Shown here in pieces: positions 23,106 through 33,000 of a stretch of 64,000 bases of DNA. Both the position numbers and the translations under genes were made by a program. The stretch comes from Bifidobacteriaceae bacterium (GTDB lineage: Bacteria > Actinomycetota > Actinomycetes > Actinomycetales > WQXJ01). Below the pieces are notes generated by a model. It did no database searches. It was not told where the DNA came from and saw only the letters and a program-made list of their open reading frames with translations. Each line of letters begins with the position of its first letter. The first letter of the stretch is position 1. The stretch lies in the NCBI GenBank assembly GCA_031267825.1, contig JAIRYJ010000012.1:46741-110740 (forward strand). Direction: 5' to 3'.

Positions 23106-25517
23106 CTACCAGCCGCGGCCGACCTGGATCTTCTTGGCGAAGGCGCCACCACCGGTGCCACGGTAAAGATAAAGGTTGCCTTCAGTGGACCGTCCCACAA
23201 TGTCCGCCATCCCATCACCGGTCAGGTCCGTGCCAGACAGCAACTCAAAACCCGTCCAACCGTTACCGACCTTCCGTTTGGTGGCGAACACAGCGTTACC
23301 GTACCCACCATAGAAATAAAGGTCTCCGGCGGGGTTCAACATGAAGATGTCGTTCGTACCATTACGGTCGGCATCGCCCGCGGCGTATAACCTGAGGCCA
23401 GACCAACCATGACCAGCCTTGACGCGTGACCGGAAACCACCCCGGCCGTCATTCGGATAAATCCACAAGTACCCAGTCGAATCAACGGCCAGCAAGTCAG
23501 GCACACCATCGCCGGTCACGTCACCTGACGGTACTAACTGGTAACCACCCCAACCGTTACCGATCTGCCGACCGGAGCCGATGCGGCCGCCCGTCGCCCC
23601 CGGATATAACCACAACAAGTTGTCAGGTGTGATGGTCATAATGTCTGGCCAGCCGTCCCGATTCCAATCACCCGGCGAATACAGCCGGTGACCGGTGAAT
23701 CCGTAGCCTAGGCGCCCAGGTTGACCCAAGCTGGTGGTTGTCGTGAGGGGATAGAGCACCAGTTTTGAAGCCTGATCCAAGGCGATGATCTCTCCTAGGC
23801 CGTTGCCGTTGACGTCCGGGAGCAGGCTGAGCGAAGCGAATGGCGCCTTGATGGTTCCGGCGCTCGGCAGTCGCAGGCCGGTGGGCGCCGGGCAACCCTC
23901 CCACGATGCGATCGAGTTCCAGGTCCGTGAGACGGTGGCGGCGCCAGGATAGGTCGCGCTGTACCGAATACCGATCGGCAAGCACTGTAAACGATCAGTC
24001 AACAGGAGCGTTACGCCGGTAGCTCCGGCAATCGGGACGCCGTCAGCCAGCCACTGCCGGGTCGCCTTGGCTTGGGCGGGTTTCAGCCCAATATAGGAGG
24101 AAAGTATGCTCCGGCCGGTCGCCAGCTGGCTGCCTGAAGGCAAAATGTTGTAGTTGAGTGACTCGTTGATTTCGATCTCCGGCACCCAATAGATCTTGAC
24201 GCTGTAGCTGAACGATCCGGCGGCGGCTTGACGCACCCCGGTCACTTTGACCTCGTACGAATCGGTCACGCCGGGCGCGGGCTGGGTCACATCTGACATT
24301 GACCAGACCAAGGTTTCGACGCCTTTGGTCGGCCCGGACGGATACCGGCTGGCCGAGATTGGTTGGCCGTTCTTGGTGACGGTCACTCTAGCCGCGCTGA
24401 AGTCCGCTCCGGCCGATGAGACCGACCAGCTCATGTACGGCCTGACCCACTGCCAAGGGAAATAACCGGCGCTCGGCCAGGGTATGGCGGCCGGGTTGGC
24501 GGCCTTCTGGTTGGTCGCGCCGCCTTGGACTGAGATGGCGTTGGTCCGGGCGCTTGACGCTGTCCCAACTGATCCGAGGCGCGGTTTCAGCAACCAGCTG
24601 CGGTGCCCGACGGTTGCCTCGTTGGTTGGGCCGGTGTCAGTCATCAGGGCGCTGACGGCGGCCGCGCCATGGGCTCCGAGCGTCAGGTTGGAGCGGCCTG
24701 ATTCGGTGTAGCCGGTTTGTGTCCAGCAGGCCGAGTTCTTGGCCGGGTAGTGGGTTACGCGGTTGTTGGCTTCCATGATGAGGGCGGCGTAGGCGGCCCG
24801 GCTTGATAGGGCTTTGTCTTCCCGTAGGGGGTCCAGCCCGGCCATCGCCCGGTAGGTGTTGATGGCGGCGATCGTGGCGTCGCGGTTGGCTTGCGAATCG
24901 GCTCCGGCTTGGCAGCGTGAGGCGCTGCCGTTCCAGTTGTGGGGTACGCTTTCGAAGCCTCGCAGCGCGTTGTAGGCGGCTGTGACGGCCGCCTGGTTAG
25001 CGGTTTTGACAGCGCTGGGTGACATTCCCGGGCGGGCGTTCAGGCTGTACGATGCCGTCCCAAGACTTTCCGTTCCCGAGCCGTCTAGCGGGTCGGTTGA
25101 GACGTCTAACGGGTCGGCTGAGACGTCTAACGGGTCGGTTGAGACGTCTAACGGGTCGGCCGCTGGTGGTGTTGCGAACTCGGCCGCTGGTGGTGTTGAT
25201 AACCCTTCTGCCGGGCTGCCCGGCGGCTCACCGCGTGGGCCGTTGGCTGACTGTGCCGTCAGGTCGCCAGATGACGAACCGGCGGTCTGGGTAGCTAGCT
25301 GTTGCGTCGCGGTCTGGTCGATTGCTTGCTTTGCCGGGTCAAGCACAGTTTGGTTGTTCCCCACTGGCTGACTTTGAGATTCATCGCCTGTCGCTATCGC
25401 TGGGTTCGCCAGGACACAGGTTAACGTGATGGCGAACCCCAAACCGCCGCGTAGGTGGCGCCACCAAGCGTGGCGTCTCTTGGTCTTGGTCTTGGCCGAA
25501 CTGGCTGTGTTACTCAT
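23106..25517 (-). CDS. Secreted CAP/SCP-domain protein with C-terminal VCBS/FG-GAP repeats
   Basis: This 803-residue protein has a basic N-terminus and signal peptide (cleavage near residue 43, ANPAIA), then a Ser/Thr/Pro-rich linker with tandem DPLDVST units. A CAP (SCP/PR1-like) domain lies at about 200-335, starting AAINTYRAMAGLDPLRED and continuing with NNRVTHYP and the GPTNEATVGHRSWLL block. After a beta-rich middle region, about five VCBS/FG-GAP repeats (about 575-803) carry Ca-binding D-x-[ND]-x-[ND]-G loops such as DVNGNGLGE, DWNRDGWPD, DVTGDGVPD, DADRNGTND and DLTGDGMAD. GGGAGG lies upstream of the ATG. It probably acts at the cell surface or in the medium; the substrate is unknown. 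Confidence 0.82.
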   Translation of the reverse strand: MSNTASSAKTKTKRRHAWWRHLRGGLGFAITLTCVLANPAIATGDESQSQPVGNNQTVLDPAKQAIDQTATQQLATQTAGSSSGDLTAQSANGPRGEPPGSPAEGLSTPPAAEFATPPAADPLDVSTDPLDVSADPLDVSTDPLDGSGTESLGTASYSLNARPGMSPSAVKTANQAAVTAAYNALRGFESVPHNWNGSASRCQAGADSQANRDATIAAINTYRAMAGLDPLREDKALSSRAAYAALIMEANNRVTHYPAKNSACWTQTGYTESGRSNLTLGAHGAAAVSALMTDTGPTNEATVGHRSWLLKPRLGSVGTASSARTNAISVQGGATNQKAANPAAIPWPSAGYFPWQWVRPYMSWSVSSAGADFSAARVTVTKNGQPISASRYPSGPTKGVETLVWSMSDVTQPAPGVTDSYEVKVTGVRQAAAGSFSYSVKIYWVPEIEINESLNYNILPSGSQLATGRSILSSYIGLKPAQAKATRQWLADGVPIAGATGVTLLLTDRLQCLPIGIRYSATYPGAATVSRTWNSIASWEGCPAPTGLRLPSAGTIKAPFASLSLLPDVNGNGLGEIIALDQASKLVLYPLTTTTSLGQPGRLGYGFTGHRLYSPGDWNRDGWPDIMTITPDNLLWLYPGATGGRIGSGRQIGNGWGGYQLVPSGDVTGDGVPDLLAVDSTGYLWIYPNDGRGGFRSRVKAGHGWSGLRLYAAGDADRNGTNDIFMLNPAGDLYFYGGYGNAVFATKRKVGNGWTGFELLSGTDLTGDGMADIVGRSTEGNLYLYRGTGGGAFAKKIQVGRGW
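25083..25160 (-). repeat. 21-bp tandem repeat encoding DPLDVST units
   Basis: About 3.7 copies of a 21-bp unit (GTCTARCGGGTCGGYTGAGAC on the plus strand) encode repeated Asp-Pro-Leu-Asp-Val-Ser-Thr/Ala in the linker of the CAP-domain protein. Near-identity between copies suggests recent expansion. Confidence 0.88.
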
Positions 25518-25938
25518 CTGACTGCCTCCCAGGTCAGTGTTTTTACCTAGCGCCCTGGGGTAGTTTCACCGTATATAGCTATTTTTACTCAGTCCAGCTA
25601 GATCGACCCATTGGGCCTGTGATATTCCTCACGGACTACAACACCCCTGGTAGTGCCTCTATTCCCGGCGTTCTGAGTCGTCCTATGTCTCAAGCTCTGA
25701 TACAAACTGATAATCCACTGGGTATTTTCCGCACCCAATGACCGGTGGTGCCCTTGACACCTGGTGCTAGTTCGGCTCCGCCGCCGGGCAGCGTCCTTGG
25801 CAGCGCCCTTGCCGCCAGACGCGTCGGCCGCTCGTGTCCGGCCACCCCGTACCTATCGACCAGCGGCGTCCCTGCCGCCAGTCGGCCGGTCGGCCAGGCG
25901 GCCAGTCGGCCAGTCGGCCCGTGAGCGGGCCGACCCGT
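25518..25938. other. Intergenic region upstream of the CAP-domain gene
   Basis: I see no gene here. The regulator-proximal end (about 25876-25925) is a run of imperfect 8-9-bp units GGCCAGTC/GGCCGGTC. The CAP-gene-proximal part is AT-richer, with TATATAGCTATTTTTAC on the plus strand near 25572-25590, which may contain the promoter of the CAP-domain gene. I could not identify a known riboswitch. Confidence 0.4.
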
Positions 25939-26664
25939 TCAACCTCCGAAGCTGAGTCGCTGGAAGGAGTACTGGTGGTCCTCGGTCAGGACCAGCTCGA
26001 ACGGCGGATTCGGCCCCTGGCCAAGTTTGCGCCTCAGCTTTGAAATGTGTACCCGCACAGTGTTGGTTGGCAGACCCGAAGTGTCATTCCAGACCGCCTC
26101 GAGCAGCTCCGTTTGAGTGAACCCCCGGCCCGGGTTGGTGGCGAACAACGCCAGTAGCTTCAACTCGGTTGTGGTCAGACGCAACGGCCGGTTATAGATC
26201 GTAACCGCGCCGGTCAACAGATCAATTCTGAGCGGCGGCAGTTCAATTGGGGCCGGCCCGCCGACTCCCGACCGGCGCAGCAGGCTCTTGATCCTGGCGC
26301 TCAGAACTCGCAGGTTGAACGGTTTGGTTATGTAGTCGTCACCGCCCATCGCCAATCCCTTTACGACCGAGGCGTCCTCACCCAGAGCGGTCGCGAAGAT
26401 GATCGGCGCCGAGGTGATGGCGCGGATCTCGGTCGCCAAGTCAAAGCCTGAACCGTCCGGCAACAAGACATCAAGCACTACTAGGCTTTGAGGCCGGTCA
26501 CGTAACACTTCGCGCGCCTCGGCCACTGTCCCAGCCACCGTCACAAGGTAGCCTTCGCCTTCCAGGTGGCGGGCCACAACGCCAGCCAGTTCAGCCTCAT
26601 CTTCAACAACCAGAATCCGGGCATGTGTATCGGTTCGTTCCGCGTGAGATCCTGTCTCTGCCAC
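25939..26664 (-). CDS. OmpR-family response regulator
   Basis: This 241-residue two-domain regulator has a receiver domain (about 15-130) with the acidic pair VVEDEAE, phospho-acceptor Asp in VVLDVLLPDGSG, a switch Ser/Thr in IIFATALGED, and the conserved Lys in DDYITKPFN. The C-terminal winged helix (about 150-235) ends with TNTVRVHISKLRRKLG, the OmpR/PhoB DNA-recognition helix. The start is a GTG with weak Shine-Dalgarno. The likely partner is the kinase encoded divergently 3 kb away, since no other kinase is adjacent. Its targets may include the flanking CAP-domain and giant adhesin genes; that is inference from position only. Confidence 0.92.
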   Translation of the reverse strand: MAETGSHAERTDTHARILVVEDEAELAGVVARHLEGEGYLVTVAGTVAEAREVLRDRPQSLVVLDVLLPDGSGFDLATEIRAITSAPIIFATALGEDASVVKGLAMGGDDYITKPFNLRVLSARIKSLLRRSGVGGPAPIELPPLRIDLLTGAVTIYNRPLRLTTTELKLLALFATNPGRGFTQTELLEAVWNDTSGLPTNTVRVHISKLRRKLGQGPNPPFELVLTEDHQYSFQRLSFGG

Positions 26665-26936
26665 AGGTAGATCCTAACCGCCGCCGACCCGGCTTTGGCC
26701 GCATCTTCAGCTTCGCGGTTTGCTACACCCAACACCGGCCTGACTGGCCGTGCCGATCCCAGCGCCTCAATGCCCAGGCTGGCTCCCCGCCAGGCGTGCC
26801 TAGGTCCTCGGTCAAGAACCACGGACCCAGGCACGCCACATGCACGTCGGCCGCGTCCTCGCTGGTCAGGCGACCGCGCGACACCACATGATCCGCCCAG
26901 AGGCAACTTTTCGGCAGTCTCCTAGTTAGACAAAAG
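26665..26936. other. Intergenic region between response regulator and adhesin terminator
   Basis: No gene is supported here. Short plus-strand open frames have no Shine-Dalgarno and no recognisable domain. The promoter of the response-regulator gene is presumably within this stretch, but I see no clear -35/-10 pair. Confidence 0.4.
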
Positions 26937-26969
26937 CTGGCCCCAGGACCATAGAGGTCCTGGGGCCAG
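26932..26969 (-). terminator. Rho-independent terminator of the giant surface-protein gene
   Basis: A perfect 14-bp stem (CTGGCCCCAGGACC at 26937-26950 paired with 26956-26969) with a 5-nt loop is followed on the minus strand by CTTTTG. It lies 48 bases after the stop of the 15-kb gene. This is the clearest intrinsic terminator in the window. Confidence 0.85.
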
Positions 26970-27016
26970 TGTCATTCAGTTAGCCTCAACCAGCGCCTGG
27001 TCAAGGCCACCGTATT

Positions 27017-30000
27017 TCAGGAGACGGTGGCCGCCTCGCGCTCCTTGCGCCGCCGCCAAGCGGCCAGGATCAGGAAGAAGCCAGCCAACACCAGGCCAAG
27101 CGCCACGCCGACGACCGGCACCACACCCTCAGCACCGGTACCACCAAGTGATGGTGGCGGTGGGGCCTGCGGGCAGATGACCGCGAACTTGGCGGTCACG
27201 TCACCTGAGTCATCTCCACGTGCGATAACGGATAGAGAGTTCTCAGGCGTGTTGGCCGCGACATTCCACTTGATCTGGACCTGACCGTCATCATTGGCCA
27301 CCGCGCTGCCGACCTCGGTAGTACCAACCAGGACCTTGACTGTCTCGCCAGGCTGGAAGTTCATACCAGCCAGTGACTGCTCAGCCGGGCCGCACAGTTC
27401 GGCTTTAGCCAAGGTGACTTCCGGAACACCAACCCGCCACGGACGGCTCGACTGGTTCTTAGCCGGGTCGATCTCTGTGATCTCGGTGATGTCGCCAACC
27501 TCCAAAGCCGGTTCGAAGGTGCAAGTCCAGGTCAGGTCGTCTCGGACCTTCGTTTCGCAAATGATTTCGTCTTCGTCGTTACGCACGATGATCGTGTTGC
27601 CCGGCTGTTCGCCACGGCCTGTCTGACTCGTGCCGTCGTTCGCTCCCGGACTTGTGATCGTTGGCGGAGTCGAATCGGTCACTATGTTCTCCTCATCCGA
27701 CTCATTGCCGGCGCTGTCGACAATCTTGACGATCAGTTCTTTCTCGTCTTCGAACGGGTCCTCGAACTCACAACGGTACGTGCCGTCAGGGTTAACCTTG
27801 CTCCGGCAGACTTCCTCACCGGTCTCCGGGTCAACAACGACTACCTCAAGATCGCCTGTCTTCGCGTCCTCAAGATCATCGTCATCAACAGTGCCTTCAA
27901 TCACGTCACCCTTTGTCGGATCCGTGTTCGACGAGTTAGGTGACTCACCGTCAACCACCCGGCGGGTCGGATCGCTTTGGTTCTGATTCGCGTCCTCGAT
28001 CACAACGTCAATCACTGTGCCGTGAGTCAGCGCCGGATTCAACGGGCAACTAAATGTCCCATCCGTCTTGACATCACAACGTGTGATCTCAATACCGGAC
28101 GAATCCTTCACCACCGCGACCAAGTCTCCGGTTGCCGCATCACCCTTATCAATGTCCTGCACCTTGCCCTTGGCCCTGGTGCCGTCAGTCGGATCGACAT
28201 CTGGCGCACTTGGGGAGGTTGAATCGGTGAACTCGATCTGGATTATCGCGGCTGAGCCGTCACGCGTTTCAATGCCGTTGGCCCGCTTGATCTCACCTGA
28301 GGTGACCCGGCCATACACTTCGAAGATGCCTTCGATGCCACGGTAGTGGACCTCGGCCCGGCCCGCGTCTGGCTGAGTAACCCCTGAATCGTAGTTGTTG
28401 AGGCCCGCATCGACCGTGTGCATGCCAGGTCCATTGGCTATTAGCTGACCATCCGGCCCGATGACCCAAGTCCCACCCGGAATGTACAGATCGGCCTCGC
28501 AAGCGTCCTCAACCGCACCGTTCCAGCAAGAGGCGATGTTGTCGAACTGGTCAAGGATCGTCACACCGATCCTGATGCCGTTGACATCATCCGCCCGTCG
28601 CGGACCATCAGTTCCGATCAAATCGCTGCGCACGTCGGATGGCACACCACCGACGAACAGACTTGACACCGATGTCTCGGTTCCGTCTGGCACCGTCGCG
28701 ATGCTGGAGCCGCCAAGTTTAACTCCAATAGCGGCGTAACCAGCCACTCTCGAGACGATCTCAATCTTAACTGTGCCATTCAAGTCGGTGACGTACTCGT
28801 TAGCCCCGTTGCAGCCGACCGATGAAGGTCCTGGCTGCTTGACGCTAACACCAGCCGGTAGCTCCGGCGTAACGCAAGCACCAGACACTGGCAGCAACTG
28901 CGCCCCGCTCAGACCGTTCATCACGGTCGCGGTCAGGGTGTAAGAGGCAACCTCATCCGCCCGCACCACCGGTGAAGCCGAATTGGTCTTGACGACTGAG
29001 AACCAAGAAGCTGACGCACTGCCTCCGCCAGCATCGAAGGTCACATTATCGGGACCAGCGTTGACGACGCCCAAGATGCCGTTGTCGACCGAAGCGGTCA
29101 CCGGGAAAACACCTTCGAACTCCGAGATGATCGGAATGTAGGCCAGACCAGGTGTATAGACACCGTCCAGCAGGCACCTGGTCGGAACCGGATCCAGATC
29201 GTAATCGCAGCTTGTCACCTCGATTGTCTTCAGGATCGGCGTCGCGCTGCCATCAGCGAAAACCGGTGTGCCAAGGGCGCCTGCCTGGCTGGCCGGCAGC
29301 GTGAAGGTGACCTTGACGCCACCCTTGCCGTTGCCATTAGCGTCCTGAACCACGATCCGAGCCCAAGATTCCGAATCGAAGTCATTCAAAACGGGATCTT
29401 GATAGGTCTCGAAGCTGGCGGACGTCGCACCGGGATAAACCGGGCCAGGTTCGAACCAGGCCTTCTTGAGCGAGATCACCTCGTTAGGCGGAACGCCTTC
29501 GGTGACAGCGGCCGGCGGATTAGCTAACCCGTCAGGATAGACAAAGGCCCGTACCCAAACCCAGACCGCCGCATGGTTCGGCGCGCCAAATTCGAATTCG
29601 ACGATGCCGTTCGAATCAGTCATCGCACCCGTCACGCCGGTGTTCCAAATCGCTCCGACGGTTGGTCCGTTCACGTCTCCAGTGGTCCACTGGATGGTGG
29701 CCGGTGCGTTGCTGACCGAATTGCCGCTAGCGTCACGGACGAGCAAGTGGGCGGTGTGGTTGTCAACGTCAACGATCCGCGTCAGGCCGGCCGTCACGAT
29801 GGACAGCTCAGATTCATTCGGCGAAACGATGTCGACACTGAACGTTACGAAGACCTCACCAGTGTTCCGCAAGACAGTCAGCCCTGCCGAGTCGCTGGTG
29901 ACCGTATTGATCGGATCCTCGCTCGGCCCGTCAATTCCGGCCGTCACCGTGTAAGTGATAGCTCCCGCGGCCTTGACCTCGATCGCTGCCTCACCGTTGG

Positions 30001-33000
30001 CGACTGGCACCGTGACAGTGACACCAGGTCCGCCTGGCGTCTCAGTGACACCATCAACAACTGTCAGGCCAGTTGGGATGTGGAACACCACATCGCCTTC
30101 ATTCGCCCTGTTGCCGCTCGGGTCGCGTACCTGCGCCACCACTGTCCGGTGATCGACACCAGCCACACCGGCCGGTGGTTGCACCAACCAGGAGGCCGCG
30201 GCACTCGGGTCATCGGGGCGGAATCGGAGGGTGAACTGGGTTGCTGGGTCTTGAATATCAGCCCACACACCCGGTGAGGTCTCTACCTGGACCCGGCCCG
30301 TGTACACACCCGAAGTAGTCGAAGTCAAAGTCCACGTATACGTCCCATAACTCGACGATGTTGGCACACCAGTGAACCCGTCAACCGAACCACCAGACAC
30401 CAACGAACTCAACCCAACCAGCTTGACATGCGCACCAGGCACCCGAATATTCGAAGCCGAATTCACAGTCACCGTCAACGAATAACTATCCTGCCCATTA
30501 GCCACCACCGACACCGCCGGAGCATTCAACGTATCCGGAGCCAACGAATACGACGACTTAGACGGATCAACCGCCCCCGCATTGAACGACACCGTAGACG
30601 GCGCATCACGCACCACTTGACCACCAATCAAAGCCGACACCGTAAACGTACCCGGCTCCTCAGAAATGATCTCCACATACGCCAAACCAGGAGCCGTGCA
30701 CCAAGCCGGTTTCACAGCCGCCCAATAATCACAAGACTCAACCACACCACCAACAACCAGCGAACTAGTCTCCGCATCAACCAGATCCGGACCCTGAACA
30801 CCACTAGCACCCGACTCAATCGTGAACGTCACCGGCACACCAGACTTCGGATTACCAAACAAATCCTGCACTAACACCTGAGCCCAACTCTTATGCAGAC
30901 CATCAGCCAACACGTTCTCCGGTGAAGCACTAAACCTAGACAACCCAGCCGAAGAATCAACCGTGTCAAACACCAAACCAAGCGGCGAACCAGAAGCCTG
31001 TGCGTTAGCCACCACCGCGACAGCCTTCCAAACACCCGCCACAGTAGTAGCGAACCCAGTAGAAGCCACACCAGAACCATTAGTCGTCAAGTTACGCACC
31101 ACCGGCGCCACACCAGGCTTAGGTGTCACACCATCAGGCTGATACGCCGTGAACGTCACCACCACCGCGTTACCAGCCACCAAAACAGGATTATCCTTCA
31201 CATCCTTTACCGCCACCGACACCGTATAAGACTCAACACCATCAGCCAAACGAGGACCAGCCGGCGTAGCCGAAATCACCGAATGAGCCCCATTCGGCAC
31301 CCCAGCCCGGAACTCAACCTCAGCTGGCGAACCACCAACAATAGCCTGATAAGTCCCAGCCGAATCCTTCTTAGCCTCAGCCGTCACCTCATAGATACCA
31401 GCAGTAGTAGACGTCAACACCAACTCAACCTCACCATTAGCGTCAGTCTGCTTCTCAAACCCACCAACAGCACTAGTATCAGCCGGCACCACGAACCGCA
31501 CCCAAGCACCAGGCTCAGCGTTACCATCCGCGTCCGCCACCTTAGCCGTCACAACCCTGGTCTCAACACCATCAGCCGTCGCCCAACCAGGCTCAGCCCT
31601 CAAGAACGTCAAATCCGGATCGAAACTAATCGGACCAGCCACAAACGTGACCACCTGATTCACCACCGGAATATTCTTCGCACCAATCTGCGCGTTCACC
31701 GTGTAAGAAGCCGCCTTGTTAGACACCAAAGTCACAACCAACACACCAGACGCATCAGAAACATACGGACCAGGCTCAACAATCCGCACAGCACTAGTCC
31801 CCGTCAACCCTGGGAAATCAACCACAGTATTAGGAACCGGCAAATTCGCGCCGCTCAGAACAGTCACAGTCGCCGTATAAGACGCCACACCATTAGCCAC
31901 CACATCACCAGCAACAGTCGGTGTAACAACCCATGAAGCGTTATCCGTGTCAACATTAGCGAACTCTAAATCAGCTTCACCAACCAGATCATCCGCACCA
32001 AACACAGCCGTCACATGCGTTATCAACGTATTCGGTGAAGCCACCTCAACCCGGGCCACACCAGTCGAAGAAGACGTCACCGTCCTAGACCGAGCCCCAC
32101 CAACACCAGCGAAATGAGCCGTATCACTCACCACACCAGACTTCGCACTCAACGAGAACGTCACCGGCACACCCCGAGTCACCAAGTTACCCTGAGCGTC
32201 CCTAACTACCACCTGCACCCAATGGGTTGACGAATCATCCGGTAACACCAAACCCAGCGAATACGTAAACTCACTGTTCAACGCCGACTCCGGACCAGGC
32301 ACAAACACAGCCGGACGAGTCGTCAAACCATCCGGTACCCGACCCTGAACCGCACCAGACACCACCCGAGCCCGAACCTGATGCGTACCAGCCTGACCAA
32401 CAGTGAACGAATCCCACTGAGCCACACCATTAGCCGAATCCACAACCGCACCAGTCACCCAAGTACTAGTACCCTCCAACTGATAATCGAACTGAACCTT
32501 CAACGATTCCTTGACGAACAAATTACCCTCAGTGTCACGCAACACCACCCGCGGCGTATGGTACCCAGTCAAAACAGTCTTCTCAACAGGCATCGACGGA
32601 ATAGTGAACTCAGAATCACCCAACACCAAATCACTATTCACGAACACCACATTAACCGGCGAATCACTAACCGACGGCACACCACTAACAGTCGCCGACA
32701 CCGGATAAGTCCCAACCAAATCCGACACCAACACCAACCGGGCAACACCCTTCGGCACACCACCCGAACCATCAGACGAATTAACCGTCACCGACTGCGG
32801 ACCAGACACACCACCTTGAACACTCACACCAGCCGGAACAGCGAACACCACCGGCCCACCAGACACCAAGTTCCCATCAGTATCACGCAACACAACATCA
32901 ACAACCTGCGTTTGCGCACCACCGACCTGAGCCGGACCAGACGGACCAACCATCCGCGCCGACGCCACCGGACCAGGAATAAACACAACTTCCTTCAACT

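Noticed and set aside
25083..25160. Possible CRISPR-like array
   Set aside because: The units are 21-bp direct tandem repeats without spacers and are in frame with the DPLDVST linker of a secreted protein.
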